Shown in pieces: positions 8,798-17,238 of a DNA stretch of 64,000 bases. The stretch comes from Vibrio sp. SCSIO 43136 (lineage in GTDB: Bacteria > Pseudomonadota > Gammaproteobacteria > Enterobacterales > Vibrionaceae): the NCBI RefSeq assembly GCF_023716565.1, contig NZ_CP071848.1, positions 2,976,001-3,040,000 on the forward strand, written 5' to 3'. Each line of letters starts with the position of its first letter. Position 1 is the stretch's first letter. Below the pieces are notes generated by a model. It saw nothing but the letters and a program-made list of their open reading frames with translations, did no database searches and had not been told where the DNA came from. Position numbers and translations under genes: made by a program.

Positions 8798-9143
8798 AGA
8801 TTTCCCCACTTCGATATTTGATTAACTTTACTAGCATTTTGTTGATTCGATAGCATTTTCCACAAATTTTATCTGACGTTATTGGCCCCAAAACACCAAT
8901 TCGATTCCCAAGAATTGCCTGGGTTAAAAGCTCTCCTGACGAACCTTTTGCAAAATATAGGAACCTAATCGTGTCTCGGTCGCTCCCTCTTTCTATACCT
9001 TCCGCAATATTTGACGGGATCGAAATAGCAGAACGACGAATTTGGTCTTTAAAACCAAAGTCCTTGGAACATTCCGTTTCCCGATAAACCTCTTCTGCCA
9101 ACTCCATGGCTAACTGCCAAACATCCAACCTTTCAAATAACAT
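8796..9143 (-). CDS. Four-helix-bundle protein of the bIVP/Avd-like (TIGR02436, S23) family
   Basis: A 115-residue protein, almost entirely helical. LFERLDVWQLAMELAEEVY, FGFKDQIRRSAISIPSNIAE and GSSGELLTQ match the conserved segments of the 23S-rRNA intervening-sequence-protein family. That family includes Avd, the accessory pentamer of diversity-generating retroelements. ATG at 9143 is chosen because GGTGA lies six bases upstream; a GTG five codons earlier has no good site. No reverse transcriptase or rRNA gene is nearby. It interrupts the conserved radC-rpmB neighbourhood and is bracketed by inverted 7-bp repeat arms (8762-8797 and 9158-9208). Its leader is made of seven heptamer copies. 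Nucleic-acid binding is plausible, but the biological role is unknown. Confidence 0.88.
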   Translation of the reverse strand: MLFERLDVWQLAMELAEEVYRETECSKDFGFKDQIRRSAISIPSNIAEGIERGSDRDTIRFLYFAKGSSGELLTQAILGNRIGVLGPITSDKICGKCYRINKMLVKLIKYRSGEI

Positions 9144-9157
9144 AAATATCACCGCCA

Positions 9158-9208
9158 CGTTTACCGTTTACCGTTTACCGTTTACCGTTTACCGTTTACC
9201 GTTTACCG
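9158..9208. repeat. Tandem heptamer array, seven copies of CGTTTAC
   Basis: Seven perfect copies of CGTTTAC (equivalently CCGTTTA) span 9158-9206 and are followed by CG. The preceding ACCGCCA is a degenerate further unit. It fills the gap between radC (stop at 9212) and the four-helix-bundle gene (start at 9143), and is G-rich on the transcribed minus strand. It forms the C-rich arm matching the G-rich arm at 8762-8797. Confidence 0.97.
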
Positions 9209-9211
9209 AAA

Positions 9212-9883
9212 TCATATCCACCCCCTCTCCACAAACGACACCACTTCCCCATCCCCAACAACAAAGTGATCGAGCACCCTGATATCAACCAGAGCAGCGG
9301 CGTCTTCTAGTCTTCGGGTGATTCGTCGGTCGGCTTGGCTGGGCTCGGCGACGCCGGAGGGGTGGTTATGGGCGAGGATAAGTGCGGCGGCGTTGTGGTA
9401 AAGCGCCCTCTTTATTACTTCTCTTGGATAAACGCTGGCGGCATCTATGGTGCCTTCAAACATGATCTCGTCGCAGATGACTCGGTGTTGGTTATCTAGA
9501 AACAATACTAAGAAGGCTTCCCGAGTTCTGTCTCTTAATAAGCAGGAGAGAAATAGCTTGGTATGTTGAGGGCTTGTCAGTGCTTCTCCTCTTTTTAACG
9601 TTTCAGCCAAATATCGACGAGTCATTTCTAACACCGCTTGTAACTGAACGTATTTGGCCTGACCTAACCCTTTGTGCTGGCAGAACTCCTGCTCTGAGGC
9701 AGAGAATAAGCAGCGAAGTGAACCAAAATCTTTGATCAGATAATCGGAAAGCTCCAAGACATTCATCCCTTGTGTGCCCGTGCGCAAGAAAATCGCCAGT
9801 AGCTCGGCATCCGTCAAAGACTCCGCCCCATGAGATAACAACTTCTCCCGAGGCATAGAGTCCTTAGGCAGTAGATCCTTCAT
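9212..9883 (-). CDS. radC: DNA repair protein RadC family, JAB/MPN domain
   Basis: A 223-residue protein with an N-terminal helix-hairpin-helix-like region ([28 protein letters not shown]). A C-terminal JAMM metalloprotease-like domain follows, with a catalytic glutamate in EIMFEGT and the metal motif [15 protein letters not shown] (HxHPSG...D). The family was named for a repair phenotype later disputed, so the biochemical role is uncertain. The start at 9883 is only nine bases from the CCCGTTT array, so the purine-rich ribosome site GGGAAAAG is built from the array itself. coaBC is divergent. The downstream neighbour in related genomes is rpmB; here a heptamer-flanked cassette intervenes. 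Confidence 0.95.
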   Translation of the reverse strand: MKDLLPKDSMPREKLLSHGAESLTDAELLAIFLRTGTQGMNVLELSDYLIKDFGSLRCLFSASEQEFCQHKGLGQAKYVQLQAVLEMTRRYLAETLKRGEALTSPQHTKLFLSCLLRDRTREAFLVLFLDNQHRVICDEIMFEGTIDAASVYPREVIKRALYHNAAALILAHNHPSGVAEPSQADRRITRRLEDAAALVDIRVLDHFVVGDGEVVSFVERGWI

Positions 9884-9891
9884 ATTCTTTT

Positions 9892-9923
9892 CCCGTTTCC
9901 CGTTTCCCGTTTCCCGTTTCCCG
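9892..9923. repeat. Tandem heptamer array, four copies of CCCGTTT plus a partial
   Basis: Four perfect CCCGTTT units (9892-9919) plus CCCG sit immediately upstream of radC. On the coding strand of radC they read GGGAAAC and end within the likely Shine-Dalgarno region. Together with the array at 9158 this means radC is bracketed by two heptamer arrays with related but different units. Confidence 0.95.
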
Positions 9924-10065
9924 AGGTTAGCCTGCCCCCTACAACCAAACCCTCAAGCCGACCAACCTTATCTTGCGAACGATCTAACACTCCCTCCCAC
10001 TTTATTCACCCCAGTTTTATTTGTGATAAAGTAGCCGGATCAAAATGAAAGATTGAGAGAATTCC

Positions 10066-11280
10066 ATGCAAACTTTAGCGGGCAAGAAGATCCTTTTAGG
10101 CATCAGTGGCGGGATTGCAGCATATAAATGTGCTGAACTAACCAGACGTTTGAGCGAACGAGGCGCTGAAGTGCGCGTGGTAATGACCAAATCAGCCAAA
10201 GAATTTATTACACCGCTAACAATGCAAGCGGTGAGCGGGCATCCAGTCTCCGACGACTTATTCGACCCAGCAGCAGAGGCGTCTATGGGTCATATCGAGC
10301 TTGCCAAGTGGGCTGACTTGGTGCTGCTTGCACCAGCAACGGCCGACCTAATTGCACGAATTGCTGCGGGTATGGGCAATGACCTGCTATCAACATTAGT
10401 ACTGGCAACAGATTCACCCGTGGCTATTGCGCCGGCGATGAACCAGCAAATGTATTCCAATGTCGCAACCCAAGAGAACTTAGCCACCCTTAAACGTCGC
10501 CAATTCAATATCTGGGGACCCGCCGCTGGCGAGCAGGCTTGTGGAGACGTTGGCCTTGGCCGCATGCTAGAGCCAATGCAACTAGTACACCATTGCGAAG
10601 AATTTCTCGGACCAAAAGCCATGCTGGGTAAAAAAGTGGTGATCACCGCAGGCCCAACTCGTGAAGCGATTGACCCAGTACGCTATATCAGCAACCACAG
10701 CTCTGGCAAAATGGGCTTTGCTATTGCGCAAGCGGCGGCAGAGCAAGGTGCTGATGTAACCTTAATCAGCGGTCCAGTCAGCTTAGCAACACCAACCAAT
10801 GTGAAGCGTATTGATGTCGAAAGTGCTGAGCAAATGCACCAGGCTGCGATGGAACAAGCACCAAGTGCCGACCTGTTTATTGGATGCGCAGCTGTAGCTG
10901 ATTATCGTCCAGCCAATGTTGCCGAGCAGAAAATTAAAAAGACATCGGATAACGATCAGATCAGCGTAGAAATGGTAAAAAACCCAGACATTATCGCCTC
11001 GGTGGCAGCACTTGAAAGCAATCGTCCATTGACCGTTGGTTTTGCAGCGGAAACTCAAGATGTCGCCGCTTATGCTAAGAGTAAGCTTGCACGCAAAAAT
11101 CTTGACCTTATCTGTGCCAACGACGTATCAGTCGCCGGCCAAGGATTTAACAGTGCTAATAACAGCCTGCACCTATACTGGAAAGATGGCGACCAAGCCC
11201 TACCGCTGACATCAAAATCTGAGTTAGGTAAACAGCTTATCCAACAGATCTGTCACCAATTTCTAGAGCCAGCTAACTAG
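10066..11280 (+). CDS. coaBC: Bifunctional phosphopantothenoylcysteine decarboxylase / phosphopantothenate-cysteine ligase
   Basis: This 404-residue bifunctional enzyme makes 4'-phosphopantetheine for CoA. The N-terminal flavin-dependent CoaC half (about residues 1-190) carries [10 protein letters not shown], the [20 protein letters not shown] loop and the PAMNQQMY region with the substrate-binding asparagine. The CoaB half begins around [18 protein letters not shown] and has [10 protein letters not shown] and the KIKK loop expected to bind CTP and phosphopantothenate. ATG at 10066 follows a GAGAG/GAATTCC leader and gives the family length. It is divergent from radC. CoaD, the next enzyme, is at 4114. 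Confidence 0.97.
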   Translation: MQTLAGKKILLGISGGIAAYKCAELTRRLSERGAEVRVVMTKSAKEFITPLTMQAVSGHPVSDDLFDPAAEASMGHIELAKWADLVLLAPATADLIARIAAGMGNDLLSTLVLATDSPVAIAPAMNQQMYSNVATQENLATLKRRQFNIWGPAAGEQACGDVGLGRMLEPMQLVHHCEEFLGPKAMLGKKVVITAGPTREAIDPVRYISNHSSGKMGFAIAQAAAEQGADVTLISGPVSLATPTNVKRIDVESAEQMHQAAMEQAPSADLFIGCAAVADYRPANVAEQKIKKTSDNDQISVEMVKNPDIIASVAALESNRPLTVGFAAETQDVAAYAKSKLARKNLDLICANDVSVAGQGFNSANNSLHLYWKDGDQALPLTSKSELGKQLIQQICHQFLEPAN

Positions 11281-11300
11281 AATTGACCTAGTAACTCGAA

Positions 11301-11327
11301 TGGACTCAAGTTAAAATGCTGAGTCCA
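11301..11327. promoter_or_regulatory. 8-bp inverted repeat between coaBC and slmA
   Basis: TGGACTCA (11301-11308) and TGAGTCCA (11320-11327) are exact complements around an 11-base AT-rich loop in the 79-base gap. There is only a weak T-run after it (AATTTG), so it may be a leaky terminator, an RNA hairpin or an operator. Nothing in the sequence decides between these. Confidence 0.3.
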
Positions 11328-11359
11328 AATTTGACGCCTAAGAACAGGAATTACAACCG

Positions 11360-11950
11360 ATGGCAGGGCCAAAAAAATCTAATCGCCGTGAAGAAATTCT
11401 CCAAGCTCTCGCTCACATGCTTGAGTCAGCTGATGGGGCATCTCGAATTACGACAGCAAAACTGGCCAAACAAGTCGGCGTCTCTGAAGCGGCGCTTTAC
11501 CGACACTTTCCAAGCAAAGCACGCATGTTTGAAGGCTTGATCGAGTTTATTGAAGATGCACTGATGTCGCGCATCAACCGTATTCTCGACGATGAAAAAG
11601 ATACCTTGAATCGTATTCGTCTAGTGCTGCAACTGATCCTTGTATTCTCCGAGCGCAACCCAGGCCTTACCCGCATTTTATCGGGTCATGCTTTAATGTT
11701 TGAAAACGAACGTCTGCGCGATCGCATCAACCAACTGTTCGAGCGTATCGAAACACAATTGCGCCAGATCCTGCGTGAACGCAAAATCCGCGAAGGAAAA
11801 TCTTTCCCCGTCGATGAGAGCATCCTAGCCGCTCAACTATTGGGCCAAGTAGAAGGAAGCCTAAACCGATTTGTACGTTCAGACTTTAAGTATCAACCGA
11901 CCGCCAACTTTGAGGAATACTGGGCGCTATTAAGTGCGCAGATTCAATAA
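11360..11950 (+). CDS. slmA: Nucleoid occlusion factor SlmA
   Basis: SlmA is a TetR-family DNA-binding protein that blocks FtsZ assembly over the nucleoid. The 196-residue product starts [20 protein letters not shown]. It has a TetR helix-turn-helix around [20 protein letters not shown] (about residues 30-49) followed by [14 protein letters not shown]. The C-terminal dimer/FtsZ-binding half ([19 protein letters not shown] and the terminal FEEYWALL) matches SlmA rather than a generic TetR regulator. Position next to coaBC is conserved in gammaproteobacteria. Its stop overlaps the next start by one base. Confidence 0.96.
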   Translation: MAGPKKSNRREEILQALAHMLESADGASRITTAKLAKQVGVSEAALYRHFPSKARMFEGLIEFIEDALMSRINRILDDEKDTLNRIRLVLQLILVFSERNPGLTRILSGHALMFENERLRDRINQLFERIETQLRQILRERKIREGKSFPVDESILAAQLLGQVEGSLNRFVRSDFKYQPTANFEEYWALLSAQIQ

Positions 11951-12777
11951 TGACTATGAGCACGACCAACATCAAAGCAAGCTTGATCATTACTCACTAC
12001 AAACGAGTGGATTTTCTTGAGCAAGTGATGAAATCCATTGCCAAGCAATCGACCCAAGATTTTGAGGTCATTATTGCAGAAGACGCCGACGATCAAGAAA
12101 CTGTCGAATTTGTGAAAAGATGGCAGCAGAAATTGCCAATGCCACTAAAACACGCCTCACAACCAGATAATGGGTTTCAGCGTGCAAAATGCATCAACAA
12201 TGGGGTAAAGCTAGCGAGTGGTGAGTTACTGGTTTTTATTGATGGCGATTGCGTATTGCACCCACAATATATGCATGAGTACATCTCCGCTCACCGTGAA
12301 AACATCTGTTTATATGGTCGACGAGTAAACCTTAGTGAAGGCTTGACTCAAGAGGTTATCAATCAAGATAAACCATTGTCACTAATCAACATCTTACTAA
12401 GTCGATCTAGCCGTAAGGAAGATGGCATCTACTTCCCAACGTCAGTAATAAAACGTCCTCGTCGCGGCATTACTGGACACAGCATAGGCATCAGCCGTGC
12501 TGTATTAGAGAAAGTGAACGGGTTTGATGAAGATTTTACCTCTTACGGTGCTGAAGAGACGGATTTAGAGAACCGCTTGGAAAAACTTGGTGGCATTGAA
12601 TTTGTATCGCTGCGTATGCGGGCTTTGCAATACCACCTGTGGCACCCAACTCGCTCTAACCCGCAACGTATCGAAGTAAAAGATGGCATGACGACTGATG
12701 AGCTCGCAGCGCACAAAGCCACCTCTCCTTACTACTACTGCAAAAACGGTCTTGTTAAACTAAAGGATGGTAGCTAA
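11950..12777 (+). CDS. Glycosyltransferase family 2 with a C-terminal galactosyltransferase-type segment
   Basis: A 275-residue soluble GT-A enzyme. ASLIITHYKRVDFLEQVM is the N-terminal fold start, IIAEDADD resembles the nucleotide-binding loop, and LLVFIDGDCVLHP holds the DXD metal motif (about residues 94-96). GFDEDFTSYGAEETDLENRL is the GFDE/ED acceptor-side motif seen in polypeptide and chondroitin-type galactosyltransferases. Its start shares a base with the slmA stop and its stop lies four bases before lpxL, so the three are probably one transcript. It probably adds an LPS core or surface-glycan sugar; donor and acceptor are unknown. Confidence 0.85.
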   Translation: MTMSTTNIKASLIITHYKRVDFLEQVMKSIAKQSTQDFEVIIAEDADDQETVEFVKRWQQKLPMPLKHASQPDNGFQRAKCINNGVKLASGELLVFIDGDCVLHPQYMHEYISAHRENICLYGRRVNLSEGLTQEVINQDKPLSLINILLSRSSRKEDGIYFPTSVIKRPRRGITGHSIGISRAVLEKVNGFDEDFTSYGAEETDLENRLEKLGGIEFVSLRMRALQYHLWHPTRSNPQRIEVKDGMTTDELAAHKATSPYYYCKNGLVKLKDGS

Positions 12778-12780
12778 ATC

Positions 12781-13707
12781 ATGAGTGACAATGCTAAAAG
12801 CCCTTCATTACTTCACCCGAAGTTCTGGGCAGTATGGTTTGGCTTTGGCCTACTGGCACTGATAGTGACTGTTTTGCCCTACCCCGTGCTCAAGAAGCTT
12901 GGCCGAGGTCTCGGAAAAGCCATTGCTCCACTGATAAAGCGTCGAGCGAAAATCATCCGTCGTAACCTCGAAATCTGCTTCCCCGAAATGCCAGAAGAAG
13001 AAAAGCAGCGCATCTCCGATGAGGTCCATAAAAATGCAGGCTTGGGCTTGATTGAAACGGGGATTGCTTGGTTCTGGCCAACGTGGCGATTCAAGCGATT
13101 AATCCAAAACAAAAACCACCAGCACATGCTCGATTTAGAAGCACAAGGTAAAGGCGTTCTGGTCGTTTGTACTCACATGCTTAACTTGGAAATCACCGCT
13201 CGCGCTTTCAGCTTGTTTGCGCCGGGTTATGGCGTCTATCGCCCTCACGAAAATAAAGCCGTCGATTTCATTCAAAATTGGGGACGAACCCGTTTTGGTA
13301 ATCAAATGATCGACCGCCGAGACACTCGTGGTATGGTAAAAATCCTTAGAAATGGTGGTCGCCTTTGGTACCTACCTGACCAAGACTATGGCAGCGGCAA
13401 TTCCGTTTTTGTGCCTTTCTTTGCCTACGAGAATGCATGTAGCCCTTCCGGCACTGGCTTTTTAGTCGACATGGGTAAATGCGCCGTCATCACGGCTTCA
13501 AGCGTGCGTAGTGGTAACCACTATACTTTAGAGATCGATAATGACTTAAGCGCAGACTTCCCTCGTAAGGACCCTGAAGGTGCGGCCACGGTAATGAATA
13601 AAGCGTTAGAAAAAGTCATCGTACGTGGTATCGACCAATACATGTGGATGCACCGCCGTTTTAAAACCATGCATGATGGTAGCCCTCGCGGCCACTTATA
13701 CCAGTAA
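12781..13707 (+). CDS. lpxL: Kdo2-lipid IVA acyltransferase (LpxL/LpxP type)
   Basis: A 308-residue inner-membrane enzyme that adds a secondary acyl chain to Kdo2-lipid IVA. LLHPKFWAVWFGFGLL (residues 10-25) is the N-terminal membrane segment. KRRAKIIRRNLEICFPEM matches LpxL closely. THMLNLEITAR holds the catalytic HX4E motif (His around residue 131). WYLPDQDYG and QYMWMHRRFKT are family signatures. Acyl-chain specificity cannot be read. In V. cholerae the slmA-pyrE interval carries two lipid A acyltransferases, as I recall; only one is present here, with a sugar-nucleotide-type cassette in the remaining space. Confidence 0.93.
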   Translation: MSDNAKSPSLLHPKFWAVWFGFGLLALIVTVLPYPVLKKLGRGLGKAIAPLIKRRAKIIRRNLEICFPEMPEEEKQRISDEVHKNAGLGLIETGIAWFWPTWRFKRLIQNKNHQHMLDLEAQGKGVLVVCTHMLNLEITARAFSLFAPGYGVYRPHENKAVDFIQNWGRTRFGNQMIDRRDTRGMVKILRNGGRLWYLPDQDYGSGNSVFVPFFAYENACSPSGTGFLVDMGKCAVITASSVRSGNHYTLEIDNDLSADFPRKDPEGAATVMNKALEKVIVRGIDQYMWMHRRFKTMHDGSPRGHLYQ

Positions 13708-13743
13708 CTGAACGTATTCCCACTTCAATAAAAGAATGTTTCG

Positions 13744-14124
13744 ATGAAAAGATTAATTGTAGATTTAGACGGTACTTTGACTAACCTCGACTCCAAAGAC
13801 TACACCTTAGTTTCACCAAAGCTTGAGGTGATAGAGAAGCTAAGAGAGTATCAAGCGTCTGGCTATACTATTACTATTTCAACGGCTCGAAATATGCGCA
13901 CTTATGAGGGTAATGTTGGGAAAATAAACCTTCATACCTTACCTATCATTACGCAGTGGTTAGACAAGCATAAGGTTCCTTACGATGAAGTTTTAGTCGG
14001 AAAGCCTTGGTGTGGGCATGAAGGTTTTTACATCGATGACAAAGCGGTCAGGCCATCAGAATTTGCGAGCATGTCTTATGACGAGATCCAAGCAATGCTG
14101 GCTAAGGAGAACCCATGTTCCTGA
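13744..14124 (+). CDS. Small HAD-superfamily phosphatase, capsule-biosynthesis type
   Basis: A 126-residue HAD enzyme without a large cap. LIVDLDGTLTNL holds motif I (the DxD nucleophile and acid, residues 7 and 9), TISTARNM holds motif II Ser/Thr, GKPWCGHEGFYIDDKAV supplies the motif III lysine and the motif IV acidic pair. This compact form is common in capsule and LPS loci, where it dephosphorylates a small sugar-like phosphate. The stop overlaps the following gene by ten bases, indicating translational coupling. The GC content looks a little lower than in lpxL by eye; not computed. Substrate unknown. Confidence 0.85.
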   Translation: MKRLIVDLDGTLTNLDSKDYTLVSPKLEVIEKLREYQASGYTITISTARNMRTYEGNVGKINLHTLPIITQWLDKHKVPYDEVLVGKPWCGHEGFYIDDKAVRPSEFASMSYDEIQAMLAKENPCS

Positions 14125-15704
14125 TCATGTCGGGGGCCTATATCGATCAAGAGCTTCAGTCTGAATTTGGTAAAATCCCTCCGAGCTTTCTGCCTCTAGG
14201 TAACCGTAGGTTGTTTGAGCACCAGGTAAAATTTGCTCCTAACAATAAAGCGGTTTTTCTAACGGTTCCTGAGAGCTACGAGATCTCACCGACCGACCAG
14301 CATTGGCTAGCAGCCAATGATGTCACCATCGTCCCTATTCCTGACGCACTGAGCTTAGGTGCATCACTAGTAGCAGCCATCAATCTTTGCCAACACAACC
14401 TAGACACCAGTCTCTGCATCTTATTTGGAGACACGTTATTTACTGAACTGCCACATGGCGAAGATGTGGTATCCATCTCCAGCGTACAGGAAAGCTATAA
14501 CTGGTCTATTGTGACTGAAGATAGCAACCACTGGCTACAAGATACTGAAAATCAAATAGATTCAGAGTTAAGCCACGTAGTAAATGGCTATTTTTGTTTT
14601 ACCGATGCCAAGCAGTTAGTTCGTAGTGTCACTCGCAGTAAATGGAGCTTTCTTGAAGGGTTAAACGACTACCATCAAACTCATGGACTCAAAACCATAA
14701 AATCCGATTGCTGGTTAGATTTTGGCCATGTAAACACTTACTACCGTTCTAAAGCCAACTTTACGACTCAAAGAGCATTTAACAGTTTGACCATTAATGC
14801 CAACTGGATTGAAAAGTCGTCTTCTAAGAATCAAAAAATCACCGCAGAAGCGCATTGGTTTGAAGCAATTCCGTATTCAATTCGTCAATACACTCCACAA
14901 TTTTTGGGTGCCACGAAAACAGATGAAACGACCAGTTATCGTTTAGAGTACCTGCACCTTACTGCCCTCAACGAATTGTATGTATTTAGTGCTTTACCCA
15001 AAAATATTTGGAAGCAAATTCTCAGCAAGTGTTTAGAGTTTCTGAAAGCTTGTCAAAATGAGCAAGCACCAGCGCCAGCCAAGCAAAGTGTTTTTGAGCA
15101 ACTCATGCAGGTCAAAACAGCAGAGAGAATCCAAGAATACACTTTAAACAAGGGGTTTACGCTGGACCAGCAATGGCAGTTCAATGAGTTACCAGCAGCC
15201 ACCCTAAAACAGGTAATGGCGAAGAGCGAGCAACATCTTCCTAATCATTCGCTACAACACAACTCAGTCATGCATGGGGATTTTTGTTTCAGTAATATCC
15301 TTTATGATTTTCGAGCGAATAAGATAAAAACTATCGATCCAAGAGGCATCACTCCGAGTGGCGAGTTAAGTATCTATGGGGACATTCGCTACGATATTGC
15401 CAAGCTTAGCCACTCGATATTAGGCATGTACGATTGGATTATCGCGGGCCAGTGCGACGTGACCATCGATGAGCACAATATTCGTTTTCAAATTTTTGAA
15501 AGCCCAACTCATCAAGCTATCCAAACCATGTTTATCGATATGGTCGCAAAAGAGTTCGCACTCTCTGAAGCCGAATTATTAGCCATGCAAATTCAGCTGT
15601 TTTTATCTATGTTGCCGCTGCACAGTGATGACAAAAAACGCCAACAAGCGCTGTTTGCCAATGCTTTCCGTTTATACCATCAACTAAAAGGATTGACCTC
15701 ATGA
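14115..15704 (+). CDS. Fusion of a degenerate nucleotidyltransferase domain and an APH/choline-kinase-like phosphotransferase
   Basis: A 529-residue two-domain protein. Residues about 1-210 follow a nucleotidyltransferase pattern (LIMSGAYIDQELQSEFG, FLPLGNRRLFEHQ, CILFGDTLF). However, the GxGxR loop and the PK lysine that bind NTP and magnesium are not recognisable. Residues about 290-529 form a small-molecule kinase lobe with the catalytic loop VMHGDFCFSNILYD (HGDxxxxN) and the metal site TIDPRG. AAGGAG six bases before ATG at 14115 supports the start. It overlaps the genes on both sides. A combined activating enzyme for a surface-glycan substituent is possible, but the domain pairing is unusual and the substrate is not known. 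Confidence 0.8.
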   Translation: MFLIMSGAYIDQELQSEFGKIPPSFLPLGNRRLFEHQVKFAPNNKAVFLTVPESYEISPTDQHWLAANDVTIVPIPDALSLGASLVAAINLCQHNLDTSLCILFGDTLFTELPHGEDVVSISSVQESYNWSIVTEDSNHWLQDTENQIDSELSHVVNGYFCFTDAKQLVRSVTRSKWSFLEGLNDYHQTHGLKTIKSDCWLDFGHVNTYYRSKANFTTQRAFNSLTINANWIEKSSSKNQKITAEAHWFEAIPYSIRQYTPQFLGATKTDETTSYRLEYLHLTALNELYVFSALPKNIWKQILSKCLEFLKACQNEQAPAPAKQSVFEQLMQVKTAERIQEYTLNKGFTLDQQWQFNELPAATLKQVMAKSEQHLPNHSLQHNSVMHGDFCFSNILYDFRANKIKTIDPRGITPSGELSIYGDIRYDIAKLSHSILGMYDWIIAGQCDVTIDEHNIRFQIFESPTHQAIQTMFIDMVAKEFALSEAELLAMQIQLFLSMLPLHSDDKKRQQALFANAFRLYHQLKGLTS

Positions 15705-16426
15705 TCGTCATCCCTATGGCTGGACTAAGTTCTCGCTTCTTCAAAGCGGGCTATGATATCCCTAAATATATGCTGCCACTTGGTGGCAAAACAGTGTTTG
15801 CTCACGCCGTCGAAAGTTTCCAACAATACTTCGATAGTGAGAGATTTGTCTTTATTGTACGAGATGTCTATGACACTCCCGCCTTTGTTGAAAAACAGTG
15901 TCGTTTGCTGTCAATTAAAGACTTTGAAGTTATCACGTTAGATGAAGAAACTCGTGGGCAGGCAGAGACAGTCGCCAAAGGAATCGAGCTCGCCTCACCT
16001 TATCAGGGTGCTTTAACGATTTTTAATATCGACACCTTCAGACCTGGCTTTGAGTTCCCAACCAAAGAAAAGCTAGAAGGCGGCTATCTAGAGGTATTTA
16101 AAGGCAGCGGTTCTAACTGGTCATTTGTCAAACCACAAAGTCCAAACTCAACACGAGCTATTGAAACCGCTGAAAAAAGAGCGATTTCCGACTTGTGTTG
16201 CACCGGGTTATATCACTTTGGGGACATTTCAGACTATTGGGCAGCCTACAACCACTACCTGGCATTGCCACAGGAGCAGTGGGAAAAAGGGGAGCTTTAT
16301 GTTGCGCCTCTATACAATCACCTGATTGAAAAAGGTCATCACGTCCATTATCACCTCATTGATCGAGCAGAGGTCATTTTCTGTGGCGTTCCTGATGAGT
16401 ACCAAGCTCTTTTAGATCAGCAATAA
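15701..16426 (+). CDS. Sugar-phosphate nucleotidyltransferase-like protein
   Basis: A 241-residue enzyme with an intact nucleotidyltransferase site: VIPMAGLSSRFFKAGYDIPK has the GxSSRF loop and the PK lysine. YMLPLGGKTVFAHAVESF follows and TIFNIDTF supplies the acidic metal site. It shares ATGA with the stop of the preceding fusion gene, so the two are translationally coupled. It may provide the active nucleotidyl transfer that the degenerate domain of the neighbour lacks. Together with the HAD phosphatase it makes a three-gene cassette of sugar- or alcohol-phosphate activation type. The nucleotide and substrate are unknown. Confidence 0.83.
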   Translation: MIVIPMAGLSSRFFKAGYDIPKYMLPLGGKTVFAHAVESFQQYFDSERFVFIVRDVYDTPAFVEKQCRLLSIKDFEVITLDEETRGQAETVAKGIELASPYQGALTIFNIDTFRPGFEFPTKEKLEGGYLEVFKGSGSNWSFVKPQSPNSTRAIETAEKRAISDLCCTGLYHFGDISDYWAAYNHYLALPQEQWEKGELYVAPLYNHLIEKGHHVHYHLIDRAEVIFCGVPDEYQALLDQQ

Positions 16427-16457
16427 AAAATTTGGCCACCTTATGAGGTGGCCAAAT
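16425..16457 (-). terminator. Intrinsic terminator of pyrE, overlapping the end of the convergent gene
   Basis: ATTTGGCCACC (16430-16440) pairs perfectly with GGTGGCCAAAT (16447-16457) around a 6-base loop. In the minus direction it is followed by a T-run, so it ends pyrE. The T-run overlaps the TAA of the plus-strand gene. In the plus direction the T tract is weak. Confidence 0.85.
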
Positions 16458-16493
16458 CAATTCAAGCATAAGTTCGTTCAGAACACTTTAGTA

Positions 16494-17135
16494 CTAAATA
16501 CCGTAGTTGGCACGATATGCTTTCACCGCTTCTAGGTGCTCAGCACTATCACCTTTCTCTTCTAGGTAAGAGATAAGGTCCGTCAGGCTTACGATAGAGA
16601 TAACAGCGCAGCCAAAGTCACGTTCAACTTCTTGGATTGCAGATAGCTCGCCTTTACCTTTCTCCTGGCGATCGATTGCAACCAGCACACCAGCAAGGTC
16701 TGCGCCGTTTGCTTTGATGATTTCCATTGATTCACGAATCGCTGTACCCGCAGTGATCACGTCATCCACTAGCATGATGCGACCTTCTAGTGCGCTTCCT
16801 ACTAGGTTGCCGCCTTCACCGTGATCTTTTGCCTCTTTACGGTTGAAGCAGTATGGCGTGTCGATGTCGTGGTGATCAGCAAGTGCTACCGCCGTTGTGG
16901 TCGCAATTGGGATACCTTTGTATGCTGGGCCAAACAGTACATCAAAGTCGATACCAGAGTCCGCTAGCGCCGCTGCGTAGAAACGGCCTAGTCGTGCAAG
17001 GTCACGACCTGTGTTAAACAGTCCAGCGTTAAAAAAGTACGGGCTCTTACGGCCTGATTTCAAAGTAAACTCACCAAACTTTAGTACTTCTTTCTCAAGT
17101 GCAAACTCAATAAATTCACGCTGGTATTGTTTCAT
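16494..17135 (-). CDS. pyrE: Orotate phosphoribosyltransferase
   Basis: PyrE converts orotate and PRPP to orotidine monophosphate in pyrimidine synthesis. ATG at 17135 gives 213 residues beginning [13 protein letters not shown], as in the family; 12 extra codons upstream are open but unlike Pyr[18 protein letters not shown] binds orotate/[14 protein letters not shown] is the loop region, and [13 protein letters not shown] is the PRPP signature. AGAGAAG precedes the start. It follows rph in the same direction, with an attenuator-like hairpin between, as in E. coli. Confidence 0.97.
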   Translation of the reverse strand: MKQYQREFIEFALEKEVLKFGEFTLKSGRKSPYFFNAGLFNTGRDLARLGRFYAAALADSGIDFDVLFGPAYKGIPIATTTAVALADHHDIDTPYCFNRKEAKDHGEGGNLVGSALEGRIMLVDDVITAGTAIRESMEIIKANGADLAGVLVAIDRQEKGKGELSAIQEVERDFGCAVISIVSLTDLISYLEEKGDSAEHLEAVKAYRANYGI

Positions 17136-17198
17136 TATCTTCTCTCTTTCATTGATTGCCTTTCGGCACAACGGTAGCTCTCACCACCTACTTACTCA

Positions 17199-17231
17199 TA
17201 AAAAAATAGCCCCTAATTATTAGGAGCTATT
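17199..17231 (-). terminator. Attenuator-like terminator between rph and pyrE
   Basis: On the minus strand AATAGCTCCTAA and TTAGGGGCTATT form a 12-bp stem (one G-U) with a 3-base loop, followed directly by five T. It begins eight bases after the rph stop and lies about 64 bases upstream of pyrE. This is the arrangement of the E. coli pyrE attenuator, where UTP shortage stalls RNA polymerase so that ribosomes finishing rph prevent the hairpin. The mechanism here is inferred from layout. Confidence 0.75.
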
Positions 17232-17238
17232 CATTCAA

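Noticed and set aside
8796..9143. Four-helix-bundle gene as part of a 23S rRNA intervening sequence or a complete diversity-generating retroelement
   Set aside because: No rRNA gene, reverse transcriptase, template repeat/variable repeat pair or target gene is visible around it.
7973..9923. Heptamer arrays as CRISPR arrays
   Set aside because: Units are 7 bases and directly adjacent with no spacers; no cas genes are in the window.
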